From contig NC_079882.1 of NCBI RefSeq assembly GCF_029227915.1, positions 18,548,501-18,612,500 on the forward strand: a stretch of DNA of 64,000 bases, given 5' to 3'. Made by a program: the position numbers and the translations under genes. The notes below the pieces were generated by a model, which saw nothing but the letters and a program-made list of their open reading frames with translations, was not told the DNA's origin and made no database searches. This DNA is from Hydractinia symbiolongicarpus (taxonomy: Eukaryota > Cnidaria > Hydrozoa > Anthoathecata > Hydractiniidae). Below, in pieces: positions 23,331 through 33,603 of this stretch (position 1 is its first letter; every line of letters starts with the position of its first letter).

Positions 23331-25487
23331 AAAATTAAGTGAAGGTCTCGTAGGTAGTAAGACACTATGGTTGGTTGATACTGGGGCACAGCCCAATTAG
23401 TTGGTATTGGTTGACCTGTTGTTCTCACAGGATCTTGAACATGCATATTTTGAAGTGGTTGAGCCGTTGCCAAATTGAAAATTTTGTTGTCTATTTCTTT
23501 TTAGTATTTCTGCCTTGAAATTGTGAAGTAGTATAAAAAAATCCTTATTTATACATTTGTTTTCTCACCTGTGTTTGTCACCATGTTTTTTTGAATTCAG
23601 CAAATCTATGTTGGTTTGTTTTTCTCTTTCTGTGCCCTTCATATAGACATATATTACACTTCTCATTATATAGCATGCACCTCTGTTTATTGAGTTATTA
23701 CATATTCTGTAGTGATAAACAACACAATTTTCTTCCATATTACAGTCGTGCCTGGCTTTGTTTCTGTGTTGCATCAATTTTCTACAAGGTTTGGGATGTT
23801 CATAGGGACACCCTTCGCCTTTCCTTCCATACTTACAATCTTCATGTTTGTAAAAATTACGGATTCTTTTGTTTAGAAATTTTTTGTCTCTGTTTTATTT
23901 TCATTTATTTTCCTCGGCTGCCAGAGAGGTGAGTTGAATATTTTGTTCTTTTTAAAATTAATTCTTTTGTGCATAAATTCTATTCTATAATTCTTTTTAT
24001 CAATTTGAGTGAGATACATTGTGCTTGACTATAACATCAGGCTCAATAGCACTATCTTTCTTACAAGCATCAGTATAAGCTTCCTCTATTGATAAATCCT
24101 GAGAAGCCATGCTATCTCCATTTTATTGGTTACTTATTCACCGAGTCTACCAATTTCAATGATTGTATCTGATTCACACCGACCAAATAATGGAAGCCTG
24201 GCAATGTTTTCCAAAATATATTGATAATTCCATCTTCAGCTATCATTGACAAATCAGATAGTTTTTCTAAGTAACATTTTTGATATTTCTTTTTATTATT
24301 TCGCCAACAGGAAGATCAGATATATCCCAATCCCAGGTGATGTTATATATATACTTATCATGATTTTCATAATGTTTGTATCAAACATATACATTTCAGG
24401 CCTCACCAAGAAGAAGATGACGCTGTGGGGTTGTTTAAACGTCTAAACTAGCAACTTTCTTAGTCTTACGTTTCTTTCATCTGATAGCCGAATTAATGTT
24501 CAAATGAAAATAAATGTTCAAATGAAAATAATTTTGTTAAACTGTTTTACATTCCAAAACAAATAATAAAAAGCAGTTTTGTTCACTACCTGCTGTGAAG
24601 CATTGTTAATTAAACACCAGCAAAATTTTTTTTGATCTTTTCGTAAAATATACAAATTTAACTGCTTGTGGAACAAACAATATTTAATGTGAAAATAAAA
24701 TTACGGAAGGTGGAACAGCAGCTGATGGCAATATTTAACTTCACGACACTAAAAACGCATCATTAAATTGATTACTTCAAATAATTTCTGTTAAGAAATT
24801 TTTTTTGATTTTTTATATTTATTTTATTTTATTTAGTTATATAGTTATTTTTTTTAAGGTTTAATTTTCCAAAAGACTGTAAAAAGATTGTATTATCATA
24901 GCAAATTTTTATAGATAAAGCTTGAATTAAAAAATCACAAAAATGCTACTGAACGGAACATATAAATATTGGCGTATTCCTTTAACAATATTTATAATAA
25001 TCAGTGAACAAAAGAGCACCGAAATCGAGCTCACACCTAAAGAACATTTCCTCTTTTTTGCTTATGTATTTTGCGATTGATATAAATTAGGTAATTAATC
25101 AAAGTTTTGTGTAAGAATGTAAAGAATAAAACAGCGGTAGTTAAATTCATTCATTTTAAGCATAAATGACCTGCATATTGATCAGTTTATATGCTAAAAA
25201 ATGCAGTAACGTGCCTGATAACTTACCTTATTACACAAAAACAACAAAGGAATGCTATCAAAAATTAACACGCTTTTCAAATTTGGTTTTTAAGGTGTTT
25301 GATAATTAACAGGAATCAACGAATTTTAAACTTTTAGATGGTATTAAAGTAATGTGTCCAGAAAGGTAGACACTTTTTTACAGATTCATACTGAGAGAAT
25401 AAAAAAGAAATAATGAAATCTCGTCACACATATTTTATCTTTCTGTCTAAGGTACTGAAAAAAGATTACTGAAAATCTCTAGGGTTT
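23331..25487. other. No recognisable gene; AT-rich
   Basis: No family was recognised. On the minus strand at about 24008-24110 a short frame MASQDLSIEEAYTDACKKDS looks coding-like, and upstream of it is ARLPLFGRCESD in another frame (24120-24220). These may be a relic of an unidentified mobile-element protein. The rest is low-complexity A+T sequence without long repeats. Confidence 0.35.
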
Positions 25488-25682
25488 TCATTTTTTACAG
25501 GCAGTTGTCAAGTTATCTGTGATAACTGCTGCTTTCCATCCTGTTTGGTTATCTCCTTTCCTGTTTAATTTATGGTGCAATTCAGTCATTAACTTGGCAT
25601 GCAGAGGTTTTAAAGTTGACAAGCTAAGGTCTACCTTTATGGTTGTGACATCTCGATCAAGGTCAAAATAAAGCACTTCCAT
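25488..25682 (-). pseudogene. Possible C-terminal fragment of a DDE-type transposase
   Basis: A 64-residue frame contains VDLSLSTLKPLHAKLMTEL and NQTGWKAAVITD. I recall similar strings at the C-terminal side of cnidarian pogo/jerky-type DDE transposase proteins, in which a segment like LSLSxLKPLHAxW precedes GWxAAGI. No catalytic residue is within the fragment. The assignment is tentative. Confidence 0.3.
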
Positions 25683-25728
25683 AATACAAATTTGGGCTTC
25701 ATTACTCCAATGTTTCTTTGTAAGCTTT

Positions 25729-26081
25729 GTGGCGCCGTAGATTAGTGGTTATAGCTCTCGTACTCTGTGCGGGAGACCGGGGTTCGATTCCTCTTGACGG
25801 CGATTCAACATGGGCGAGTGAATGTTACCATAGCCCCGGGTTAACCCAAGCCATGTGAGGGAAATTGGGAAGATGGCACACTGTGTGGGCCGTTGGATGT
25901 TGCCGGGAGTTGTCTAGTAGAGCGCTGGGTTTTAATTGGGTCTGCGTAGCTCAAAATGAGCATTAAATACTCTAGGACTCTCCATCTACACCATGGCCCC
26001 TCCTGGAAATAATAGACAGGGTATATCCCTCAATATTTGTGAGGCTAGCCATGTAAAATATGAACATCTATCTCTCTATCT
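25729..26081 (+). mobile_element. tRNA-derived SINE, copy 3 (best preserved)
   Basis: The head GTGGCGCCGTAGATTAGTGG carries the A box TAGATTAGTGG (25738-25748) and the B box GGTTCGATTCC (25781-25791), 32 bases apart. Both are RNA polymerase III promoter elements. The body is about 260 bp and the end is CTATCTCTCTATCT, a degenerate tetranucleotide tail. This copy is closest to the consensus of the three. Confidence 0.9.
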
Positions 26082-26716
26082 AAAACCAGGAGCAAATTTG
26101 ACGTTTGGTAAGGATTTTGGTGTTTTCCTGGTATAAATGAGCTGGAAAGGTGGAATGTTACCATCTAGGGACTCGCAGAGTGTAAGTTATGGCTATTTTA
26201 TCTGTTGCCCCAAAACAAGCAATATGTTTTCCCCTTTAGCAGCAATTGTAACATTACCAGTGGCAGCAGACATTGGTGATATCTGATCTGCATTGATGAT
26301 AGGCTTATCTGAAATATTGTGTTGAGAGCTTTGTTGATAACCTGATCTAGTAATTATTGGTCTTGATGTTGTGACTGTACAGCATGAAGTTCTCATTTGC
26401 TGATACAATGATGGAGTTCATGATAAATTTGAGGTTGCTGGTAAGGTTTTAATGAGGGAAAAGATTGGCCTAATTCTTGTCAGGCATGTGCCAAGAGAAC
26501 TCTCCCGTCTTATCTGGTATACGATTTGAGAAGGAAAAAAATATGATATGGAGGTTCTTAAAAAAACCCATGGCATCTCCTTTATTACAAGGTGCTTTAG
26601 AGATCCCAATCAAAGTTTCCATTACCATTGAACTATCCTAATAAATTATCCATCTTAATAGCAAAAGTGAACGGAAGTAGAGTACTCTATGACTGGTGAA
26701 TATATTGAGAGATTTT
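26082..26716. other. No recognisable gene
   Basis: Minus-strand frames at 26193-26408 and 26418-26609 have no recognised motif and no shared gene context. The first is rich in Thr/Ser/Gln (TTSRPIITRSGYQQSSQH). They may be relics of a mobile element or chance. Confidence 0.3.
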
Positions 26717-27088
26717 AGGGACTGTCTCATAATGTTCATACGTAGTTCGTATAATTTGTATAAAAAACTTCGTATCGATTTATTAGATTTTTCGTATTAT
26801 TTTATTTTTAATACGAACTTTTTCGTATCATCAAAATTACAAGTTTGTATAAAGTTCGTATCATTTAAAATAAAGTTTGTATGTTGTTCGTATCATTTTT
26901 GAAGAAGTTCGTATAAAAAATTGCTTATACGAAGTTCGTTTATTATAATTGGACTATTATCTATAGTCTTTATATTGAAATTTTTTCAACAATTATAACA
27001 TTCATTTCTATATATGAACTTCGTTTATTTTAAGTGGATTTATTATCTAAGGTCTTAAGGGATCATCTCCACGACATTGTATAAAACC

Positions 27089-27195
27089 AAAAGATCGCTG
27101 TAGATCGTTTAAAAATCATGAAAATGGGATTGTAGAAAGTGAAAAGATCGCAGTAGGTTAAAAATCATGAAAATGGGATCGTAGAAAGCGAAAAG
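27089..27195 (+). repeat. 53-bp minisatellite, left part (about 2 units)
   Basis: Two units of the family described at 16874-17125, ending with AAAAG, which is the left copy of the Copia 2 target duplication. The array resumes at 32128 in register, showing that Copia 2 inserted within it. Confidence 0.85.
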
Positions 27196-27409
27196 TGTTA
27201 AGTAACAATAATGACTTACTTTGATTGTCTCACTTGATTACTCAGCGGTATCACAAACACAACCAGCAGGAACACAACAACACAACTTGATCCGTAACAC
27301 AACAACACAACTGGATATCAACACAACTGCACAACCACTTGAGGCCCCACCAAGAACATTCACTATTGTTTACAGTCTATATTATGGAGACAACATATTA
27401 ATATCAACA
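27196..27409 (-). repeat. 3' LTR of Copia 2
   Basis: 214 bp beginning TGTTAAGTAACAATAATG and ending AATATCAACA on the plus strand. It contains repeated AACACAACAACACAAC words. Identical to the other LTR except for one base. Confidence 0.95.
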
Positions 27410-27428
27410 ATCTCCCTTCTCTTTCTTC
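27410..27428 (-). other. Polypurine tract of Copia 2
   Basis: On the minus strand GAAGAAAGAGAAGGGAGAT abuts the 3' LTR directly, the standard site for plus-strand DNA priming in LTR elements. Confidence 0.8.
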
Positions 27429-27543
27429 AATTAGTGAATGTTGGTGAGAATCTGTGTCTTCTCATTTTTATTAGTCTTTTTCATTTACTGTAAATTAACT
27501 CAATCATATGTACACTATTTACAAACTTCTTCACTTTCTCAGC

Positions 27544-30500
27544 TTATAGCCGAGCCTCAGCAATTGCTTGCAAAAGTCGACTTGACAAAGCTCCATTCTT
27601 TGTCATTGGATCTGCTATTTGGTCTTTTGTTGTTATCCAACTAAGTTTTGAAATTTCTTTCTTTTCTATCATTTCTTTCAAGATGGCAATGTCGACTCTT
27701 AATCTTCTGTCCAAAATACCTTTACTGGAATGTGCAGCATCTACCAAAGACTTGCAATCCGTATAACATTCCATCGCAATCTGGAGTCCTTTGCCATCAA
27801 AGAGAACATCTCGAATAATACTCGATAACCAGTATGACGATTCTGCAGCTTCTATAAGAGCTAATGTTTCTGCTGATAGTGTACTTTTGACAACTCGTCT
27901 AACTCTTTTTGACTGCCAAGCTAAGGGGATGGTAATTGACTTATCTTTGTTACTTAGGAAGATAACATAACCGCCTTGTGAACCTCCATCACTCAAATTC
28001 CCATACGAAGCATCACTATAACAAATAAGTTTGGTTTCTTCAATATTGCCTACGCTTGGAAAGTGGAGTGCAACATCATTTTTCTTCACTTTACATATAA
28101 CTTTGTTTAAATACGTCAGGTCACCAATAGTAGCTTTGTTTACAATTCCCATCAGCTGACAACAATCAAACAATATGTCTGGTCTTGTCTGAGTAGCTAC
28201 CCAATTTAATTGACTAATTAATTGCCTCATCTTTGTCTTTTCCTCATCACTTAAACCGTCTGATTTGGACAATAATCTCTTTTTAGGTAGGTGAATTTCT
28301 TGGATACTATTTACATATGATATCTGATCTAACATTATCTCGTTATCTTTACAACTGAGGTTTATACCAAGGTATTTGAACGCAACTGATTTTTCTACAC
28401 CAACTTGAAAGATTTTTCTTATCTCTTCAATAACCTCTCTCTCAAAATATTCGCTCCCTCCCCAACAAAAATCATCAACATGTGTAGAAATAATACCTGC
28501 TAGTTTACCATTGTGGTGCCAATAAAATAAACCAGGGTCATATTTACATACTTTAACATTCAATTTGGTAAGTTCTTTATAAACCTTAAGATACCAAGTC
28601 CTTGAAGCATCGTTTAATCCATAAACACATGTCTTTAATTTCCATACTGTTCCCTCTTTGTAGGCTTCCTTGGGTGGACGTATATACAATTCTCTGTCAA
28701 TAGGCTTTCCTTGAAGAAATGCTGCTTTAATGTCAATAGAATGGCATGTCCAATTCATGACAGACATAATAGCAAACATAATCCTAAGTGACTCTTTGCA
28801 GCAGGTCCGAGAATCTATTTGTACATCTGCTTTATCTTCAAATCCTCTTGCTACTAACCTTGCTTTAAATTTGACCAAACCAGACTGGTCACATTTCTTG
28901 GTAATCACCCATCTTGTCGATATCAATGATTGCTTAGATACTGGAACCTCTTCATAAACATTGTTTTTGATCCAATTTTCCAGCTCATTCGTTTTTGCTT
29001 GCTTAATTAATTCAGTCTCTGTGCTGCAAACTAACAGTATCTCTTCACTATTTGATGGACTAATTTCTTCATTTATTCTTTCTATTTTTGATATTCCCTT
29101 TTTCATATCAATACATTCTGTAGAGCCATCTTTATGGCGAACATTCCAAAAATCTTTATATTTTCCTCCCTGAGCCTTTCCAACTTTTCCAGCTCTTGAA
29201 ATTACTTCAACTTCTTCAATTGCAAATCTTCATTTGTTGCAATGCGTATTTTCATCTTTGGTTTTAATTTAACAACATCATTTTCAGCATCATCATTTTT
29301 ATTGTTAGCATTGACATTCTGCTGTTCGCTTGCATCTTTATTGTGTTTCACATTTTCTAATTTGCTTACTTCATCAATAGGATTTATACTATCAAAGTCA
29401 TCATCATTTCTCCTCATTTCTTCTTCTTCAATAGTATTTTCAGTATCTTCAAAGTATACATTGTCCTCTTCTAGTGTAACAGCATCTACATCATCCTCAT
29501 CATTTTCACTGTATTAATCATCATTTTCTGGTGCAAGATGTTTCATAAACTGTTCTGTTTTTTTTTAGGTTTCGGTGTGTCATCAAAAACTATTCTCTCT
29601 TGACCTTTCTCATGCATTAAATTGCATGGATGCACACGAATGTATCGACTTCCATGTTTTACCAAAACTTGTTGACTTTCAAAACCTATAACTGTACCTG
29701 GGCCATGCCAATGTTTGTCGTCTTTTCTCCGATAATAGACTTTATCGCCATTCATGTATTTCACATTTCCAGAAGGTCTAATTTGATGTCTCAAAGCTCG
29801 TCGTATCTTTTCTGATGACTCGTTTTCGATATATGCCCGTCTTGCTGCATGCGTAGCATTTAAATTTTTCGCTACTACTTGACTAGCAGTTTTACTTTCC
29901 ATTGCAGGTGGCTTATTTGTCAATATGCATGGTATATTGGGGTTCTTGCCAAAAAGTAATTGGTTTGGACTGTAGCCATTGTAATTTGCAAGTGAGTTCT
30001 TTGCACTAATTGCCCAACTTAAAGCCACTTCTAACTCACAGTTTTGATCATTCATAATTTTTCGAACAGTCTCTCCAATGATAGCATTATGCCTTTCAAC
30101 TATTCCGTTACTCCATGGACTCTCTGCAGCAGTGGTTACAACCCTAATGTTAAATCAATGAATTCACTGTTATCGAACTCCCCTCCATTGTCAACCATGA
30201 ACTTCCCTGCACAGCCAAATGTTCCTATCCAGATTTCAAATATCTTTTTGACAATCACTTCTTTTCGTTTGCTATGTATGACAGTAGCAGCACTATACTT
30301 TGTAAAAGTATCAATTAAATGTAAAAACCATGTTTTTGTATTGCCATCTGTCCACTCTTTTAGGTCCATTGCTACACAGTCATTAAAGTCATTGGACATA
30401 CGCAAACCCACCATAGGTCTTGGGGATAGTTTCTTGTACTTGAAACATGTCTCGCATTTCTGTGATATATGGCAATCAATGTATGTAACTTCTTATCCTT

Positions 30501-31895
30501 AACACCTGCATCCCGAAGTAACTTCTTTAAACGTTCTGGTGGCGGATGACTAAATGTCTATGAAGTTTAACAATGTCTTTTAATCTTTCAGTTTCATTTT
30601 TCATAGCGAAACTCTTTGAATACAGAACTATTTCTTCTGCATCCACACTTGAAATATCATCAAATTCAAATTTTCTTTTGCCTAAAGGGATACAATAGTG
30701 TCCTGAGGATATGAGAAACACCTTTTGCTTCATTCCCAGAATTTCTATTGTGTCCTTTGAAAAATCAATTTTTGTGCCTGCTTTCTTCATGGCATCTTTA
30801 CTAAAAAGTAGTGGCAAATCTCCTTTCACAACATCTGTTACAATATTGATATTAGTATCTCCAATTTTGGCTGGCAATTTCATTTGTTTAATAGATCTCA
30901 TTTCATTTCCAGGTCCAAACTTAAATATTGTATTACTTTGTGACTCTGTGACATGATTAAGTTCATTATCACTCAATGTCTCTAAATATTCTTTCAGCCA
31001 ACTTTCTCCACAAACAGTTTTTGAACAGCCTGAATCCAGAACAGCAGCGCTCAATGTTTCACCCATAAATACATCCATTACCTCTGTATACAATGTTACA
31101 TTCACTTCCTCTTTCTTTTTCTTTCTATTTTCGTATGAGTCTGGGCAATCTCTTTGCCAATGAAACACAGATCCACAAATGTTACATCTCGATATTTCTC
31201 CATTCATATCCACAGGATTTCTTTGACGATTATCTTTACTATTTCTGTCAGCAGTAGGTCTTGTGTAGTTGGTCGCACCTCTAAAGTATCTTCCTCTTCC
31301 TCTAAAATACTGATGACTGCTATGATAAGTCGGTTCTAACTTAATATCATTTACATTGACTCTATCTTGTTGAACTATATCACCAAAGATCCTCTTTAGT
31401 TGATTTTTCATTCCGGAAAATGTGAGTTCAGTAATAGTTGCTTTTACCAGTCGTTCTTGTTGCTCAGGTAGTCTCTGTTTACCAAAAGTTTATATGCTAA
31501 AATTCCATCCGGTAATTCCATGCCATATTGCTTAGCTTTGTTGTGTAAGCGTTCAAACTCAATTACATATTGTTTCATTGTCATTTCTTCAGTTTTGCAA
31601 AATTTTTCAAAATTATCATAGTTAGTAAAAGCTAATTGTAACGTGTCTTTTTTAAATAAGGTGTCAAGAGTTTCTATTACTTTATCAACACCATTATCTG
31701 CATTAAGAGTCTCAATGTTCATTTCAAGAACTGCATCTCTAGCTTTACCTTCAAGTGTAAGAAAAATAGCAGCAGCCTGTTTCTTTTTATCAACATTTGT
31801 AAAATTTGCCAAATTTTTATCTCCTTTTTCCAGTTTTCATATGAAATGTCCTCACTTAACGTTGGAAGGGCCTTGTAATCTTTTCTTGAAGCCAT
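27544..31895 (-). pseudogene. Copia 2 gag-pol, multiple frameshifts
   Basis: Gag starts at an ATG at 31895 and shifts frame near 31818. It continues at 31812-31444 and 31411-30527 with the zinc knuckle CNICGSVFHWQRDC and the protease LDSGCSKTVCG. Integrase pieces are 30414-30136 (MDLKEW, VDNGGEF) and 30055-29543 (SWAISAKNSLANYNG). A linker follows at 29417-29202. The longest piece, 29106-27544 (520 residues), has RT with YIRPPKEA, CVYGLNDASRTWY and HVDD, then RNase H with CYSDASYGNLSDGG and ETLALIEAAESS. There are about six breaks. The DDE glutamate region (about 30100-30056) falls at a break. Copia 1 has the same domain order and similar motifs, so they belong to related families. Confidence 0.9.
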
Positions 31896-31899
31896 TATT

Positions 31900-31911
31900 C
31901 CTTTGCTACCA
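31900..31911 (-). other. Primer-binding site of Copia 2
   Basis: Two bases inside the 5' LTR the minus strand reads TGGTAGCAAAGG. It is complementary, with one mismatch, to the 3' end of eukaryotic initiator tRNA-Met (…CCTCTGCTACCA). The gag start codon follows only a few bases later. Confidence 0.7.
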
Positions 31912-31913
31912 TT

Positions 31914-32127
31914 TGTTAAGTAACAATAATGACTTACTTTGATTGTCTCACTTGATTACTCAGCGGTATCACAAACACAACCAGCAGGAACACAACAACA
32001 CAACTTGATCTGTAACACAACAACACAACTGGATATCAACACAACTGCACAACCACTTGAGGCCCCACCAAGAACATTCACTATTGTTTACAGTCTATAT
32101 TATGGAGACAACATATTAATATCAACA
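31914..32127 (-). repeat. 5' LTR of Copia 2
   Basis: Second copy of the 214-bp LTR. In element sense it should carry the transcription start. No TATA box was assigned with confidence. Confidence 0.95.
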
Positions 32128-32628
32128 AAAAGATCGCCATAAATTGGTTAAAAATCATGAAAACGGGACCGTAGAAAGCGAAAAGATCGCCGTGGATTGG
32201 TTAAAAATCATGGAAACGGGACCGTAGAAAACGAAAAGATTGCTGTATATCGTTTAAAAATCATGAAAACGGGATCTTAGAAAACGAAAGATTGCCATAG
32301 ATCCTTTAAAAATCATGAAAACGGGACCATAGAAAGCAAAAAGATTGCCGTATAATCTATAAAAATCATGAAAATGGCATCGTAGAAAGCAAAAAGATCA
32401 CCGTAGATCGTTTAAAAATCATCCAAACGAGATCGTAGAAGCTAAGAGATCGCCGTAGATCGTTAAACAGTCATGAAAACAGGATCATAGAAGCTAAGAA
32501 ATTGCCGTGGATCATTTAAAAATCATAAAAACGGGATCGTAGAAGCAAAAAGATCGCCGTAGATTGTTTAAAAATCATAAAAATGGGATCGTAAAAAGCG
32601 AAAAGATCGCCGTAGATTGTGTAGATTA
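32128..32628 (+). repeat. 53-bp minisatellite, right part (about 9.5 units)
   Basis: Nine full units of 51-53 bp and a half unit, each starting AAAAGATYGCC and ending GTAGAAAGC(G/A). They are diverged by substitutions and single-base indels. The first five bases also serve as the right target duplication of Copia 2. With the left part, the original array had about 11.5 units. Confidence 0.9.
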
Positions 32629-33055
32629 AACCTATGAATATGCAATTTTGCTAGTTTTTTCAAAGAAGTCAACCTCGTATATTTTATTTCTTTTATTTCT
32701 GGTTTCGTTTACAGGTCGTATCATTTCTTTTAGTGTTTTAAAAAAATTTCGTTTAATTCTTTTGTTTCTGGTTTCGTATTGAAATAATTATGCGCAATTA
32801 CCCTAGTACTTTTAAAATTCGTTTCAACATCGTATAGCAATTTACTTCGTTCAAAGTTCGTATCATTTCATTTTGTATGATAAAAAAACTTTGTTTAAGT
32901 TCGTATCATGCATTAAAAAAGTTCGTATAAACTTCGCTTATATTTTTTATTTTAAACGAAGCACTTCGCATGACATTCGTTTCACGAAATGAAGTACTTC
33001 GTAGTGTTTGTATAATTATACGAAAAAACGGTACGAAAATTTTGAGATGATCCCT

Positions 33056-33603
33056 TACATTAACTTGGGGTAGAAATTTGTGAAGAAAGTGGAGATGACA
33101 ATGATTGCAATGTTGACAATATTGCTTTTTAAATGAAAATAAAGCATATAAAACTTTTGTAACAAAATGTGATTTGTCATTTTGAAAAGATTAAAGAGCT
33201 TAAAAATTTCAACGTGTTTATTCACTTTTTTTGCCAATAATCAAAACTGTGTATCCACAAGTCATTTTAAAGGCATCAAAAAATTTCTTTTAAGAATTAA
33301 GGTTAATTGGGATTTTTGTAGCGCCAGACATTAATTAACGGAGGGGAAATTTACAAGATGAATAAATTAATGGGGTTTTTTAACACAGATTTTTAAAATG
33401 TGTTATTTTTATGTAACATTTAACGAAGGTACCAAGGTTTTCCACTATTGGAGAAAAGTAGGGCTATACCCTTGTTTTTTATGTTTCCTTTTGTTAATGT
33501 TTTATGATTGTTTATTTTTGGATAGATAAACATCAAAGTAATTGTTGGCAAGTAAGCTTCACACAAATTCAGTTAATGTTACGTGCAAATAGTTCAAGTA
33601 ATC
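33056..33603. promoter_or_regulatory. Presumed 5' region of the giant coiled-coil gene
   Basis: AT-rich intergenic DNA between the composite element and the start codon at 33604. An in-frame TAA at 33574-33576 lies 30 bases before the ATG, which supports that start for an unspliced leader. No core promoter motif is assigned. Confidence 0.4.

Larger units (their letters stand above)
27196..32127 (-). mobile_element. Copia retrotransposon 2, both LTRs, inserted in minisatellite
   Basis: A 4,932-bp element with 214-bp LTRs at 27196-27409 and 31914-32127, differing at a single position that I can see (C at about 27286, T in the other). The flanking direct repeat AAAAG occurs at 27191-27195 and 32128-32132. 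LTR ends are TG ... CA. The primer-binding site and polypurine tract are where expected for minus-strand sense. Internal coding is of Copia order but broken in several places, although near-identical LTRs imply a recent insertion. Confidence 0.95.
26717..33055. mobile_element. Composite non-autonomous DNA element with TCGTAT-rich arms and minisatellite core
   Basis: Inverted ends read AGGGACTGTCTCATAATG at 26717 and, complemented, AGGGATCATCTCAAAATT at 33055. A second left-type end AGGGATCATCTC occurs at 27058-27069. The 27058 and 33044-33055 ends are perfect 12-bp inverted repeats, each flanked by TA (27056-27057, 33056-33057). The arms (26740-26940 and 32700-33030) are full of GTTCGTAT/ATACGAAC words. 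The core is the 53-bp minisatellite, interrupted by Copia 2. Without Copia 2 the 27058-33055 element would be about 1.06 kb. Superfamily is uncertain: TA flanks suggest Tc1/mariner, while TTAA-like flanks on the left would suggest another group. Confidence 0.5.

Noticed and set aside
25729-25800. Functional tRNA gene
   Set aside because: A and B boxes are present but no cloverleaf can be folded from the surrounding sequence, and the same head recurs attached to the SINE body in three places.
33583-33603. Earlier GTG start for the giant gene
   Set aside because: Eukaryotic initiation at GTG is rare, the ATG at 33604 is adjacent and an in-frame TAA lies at 33574.
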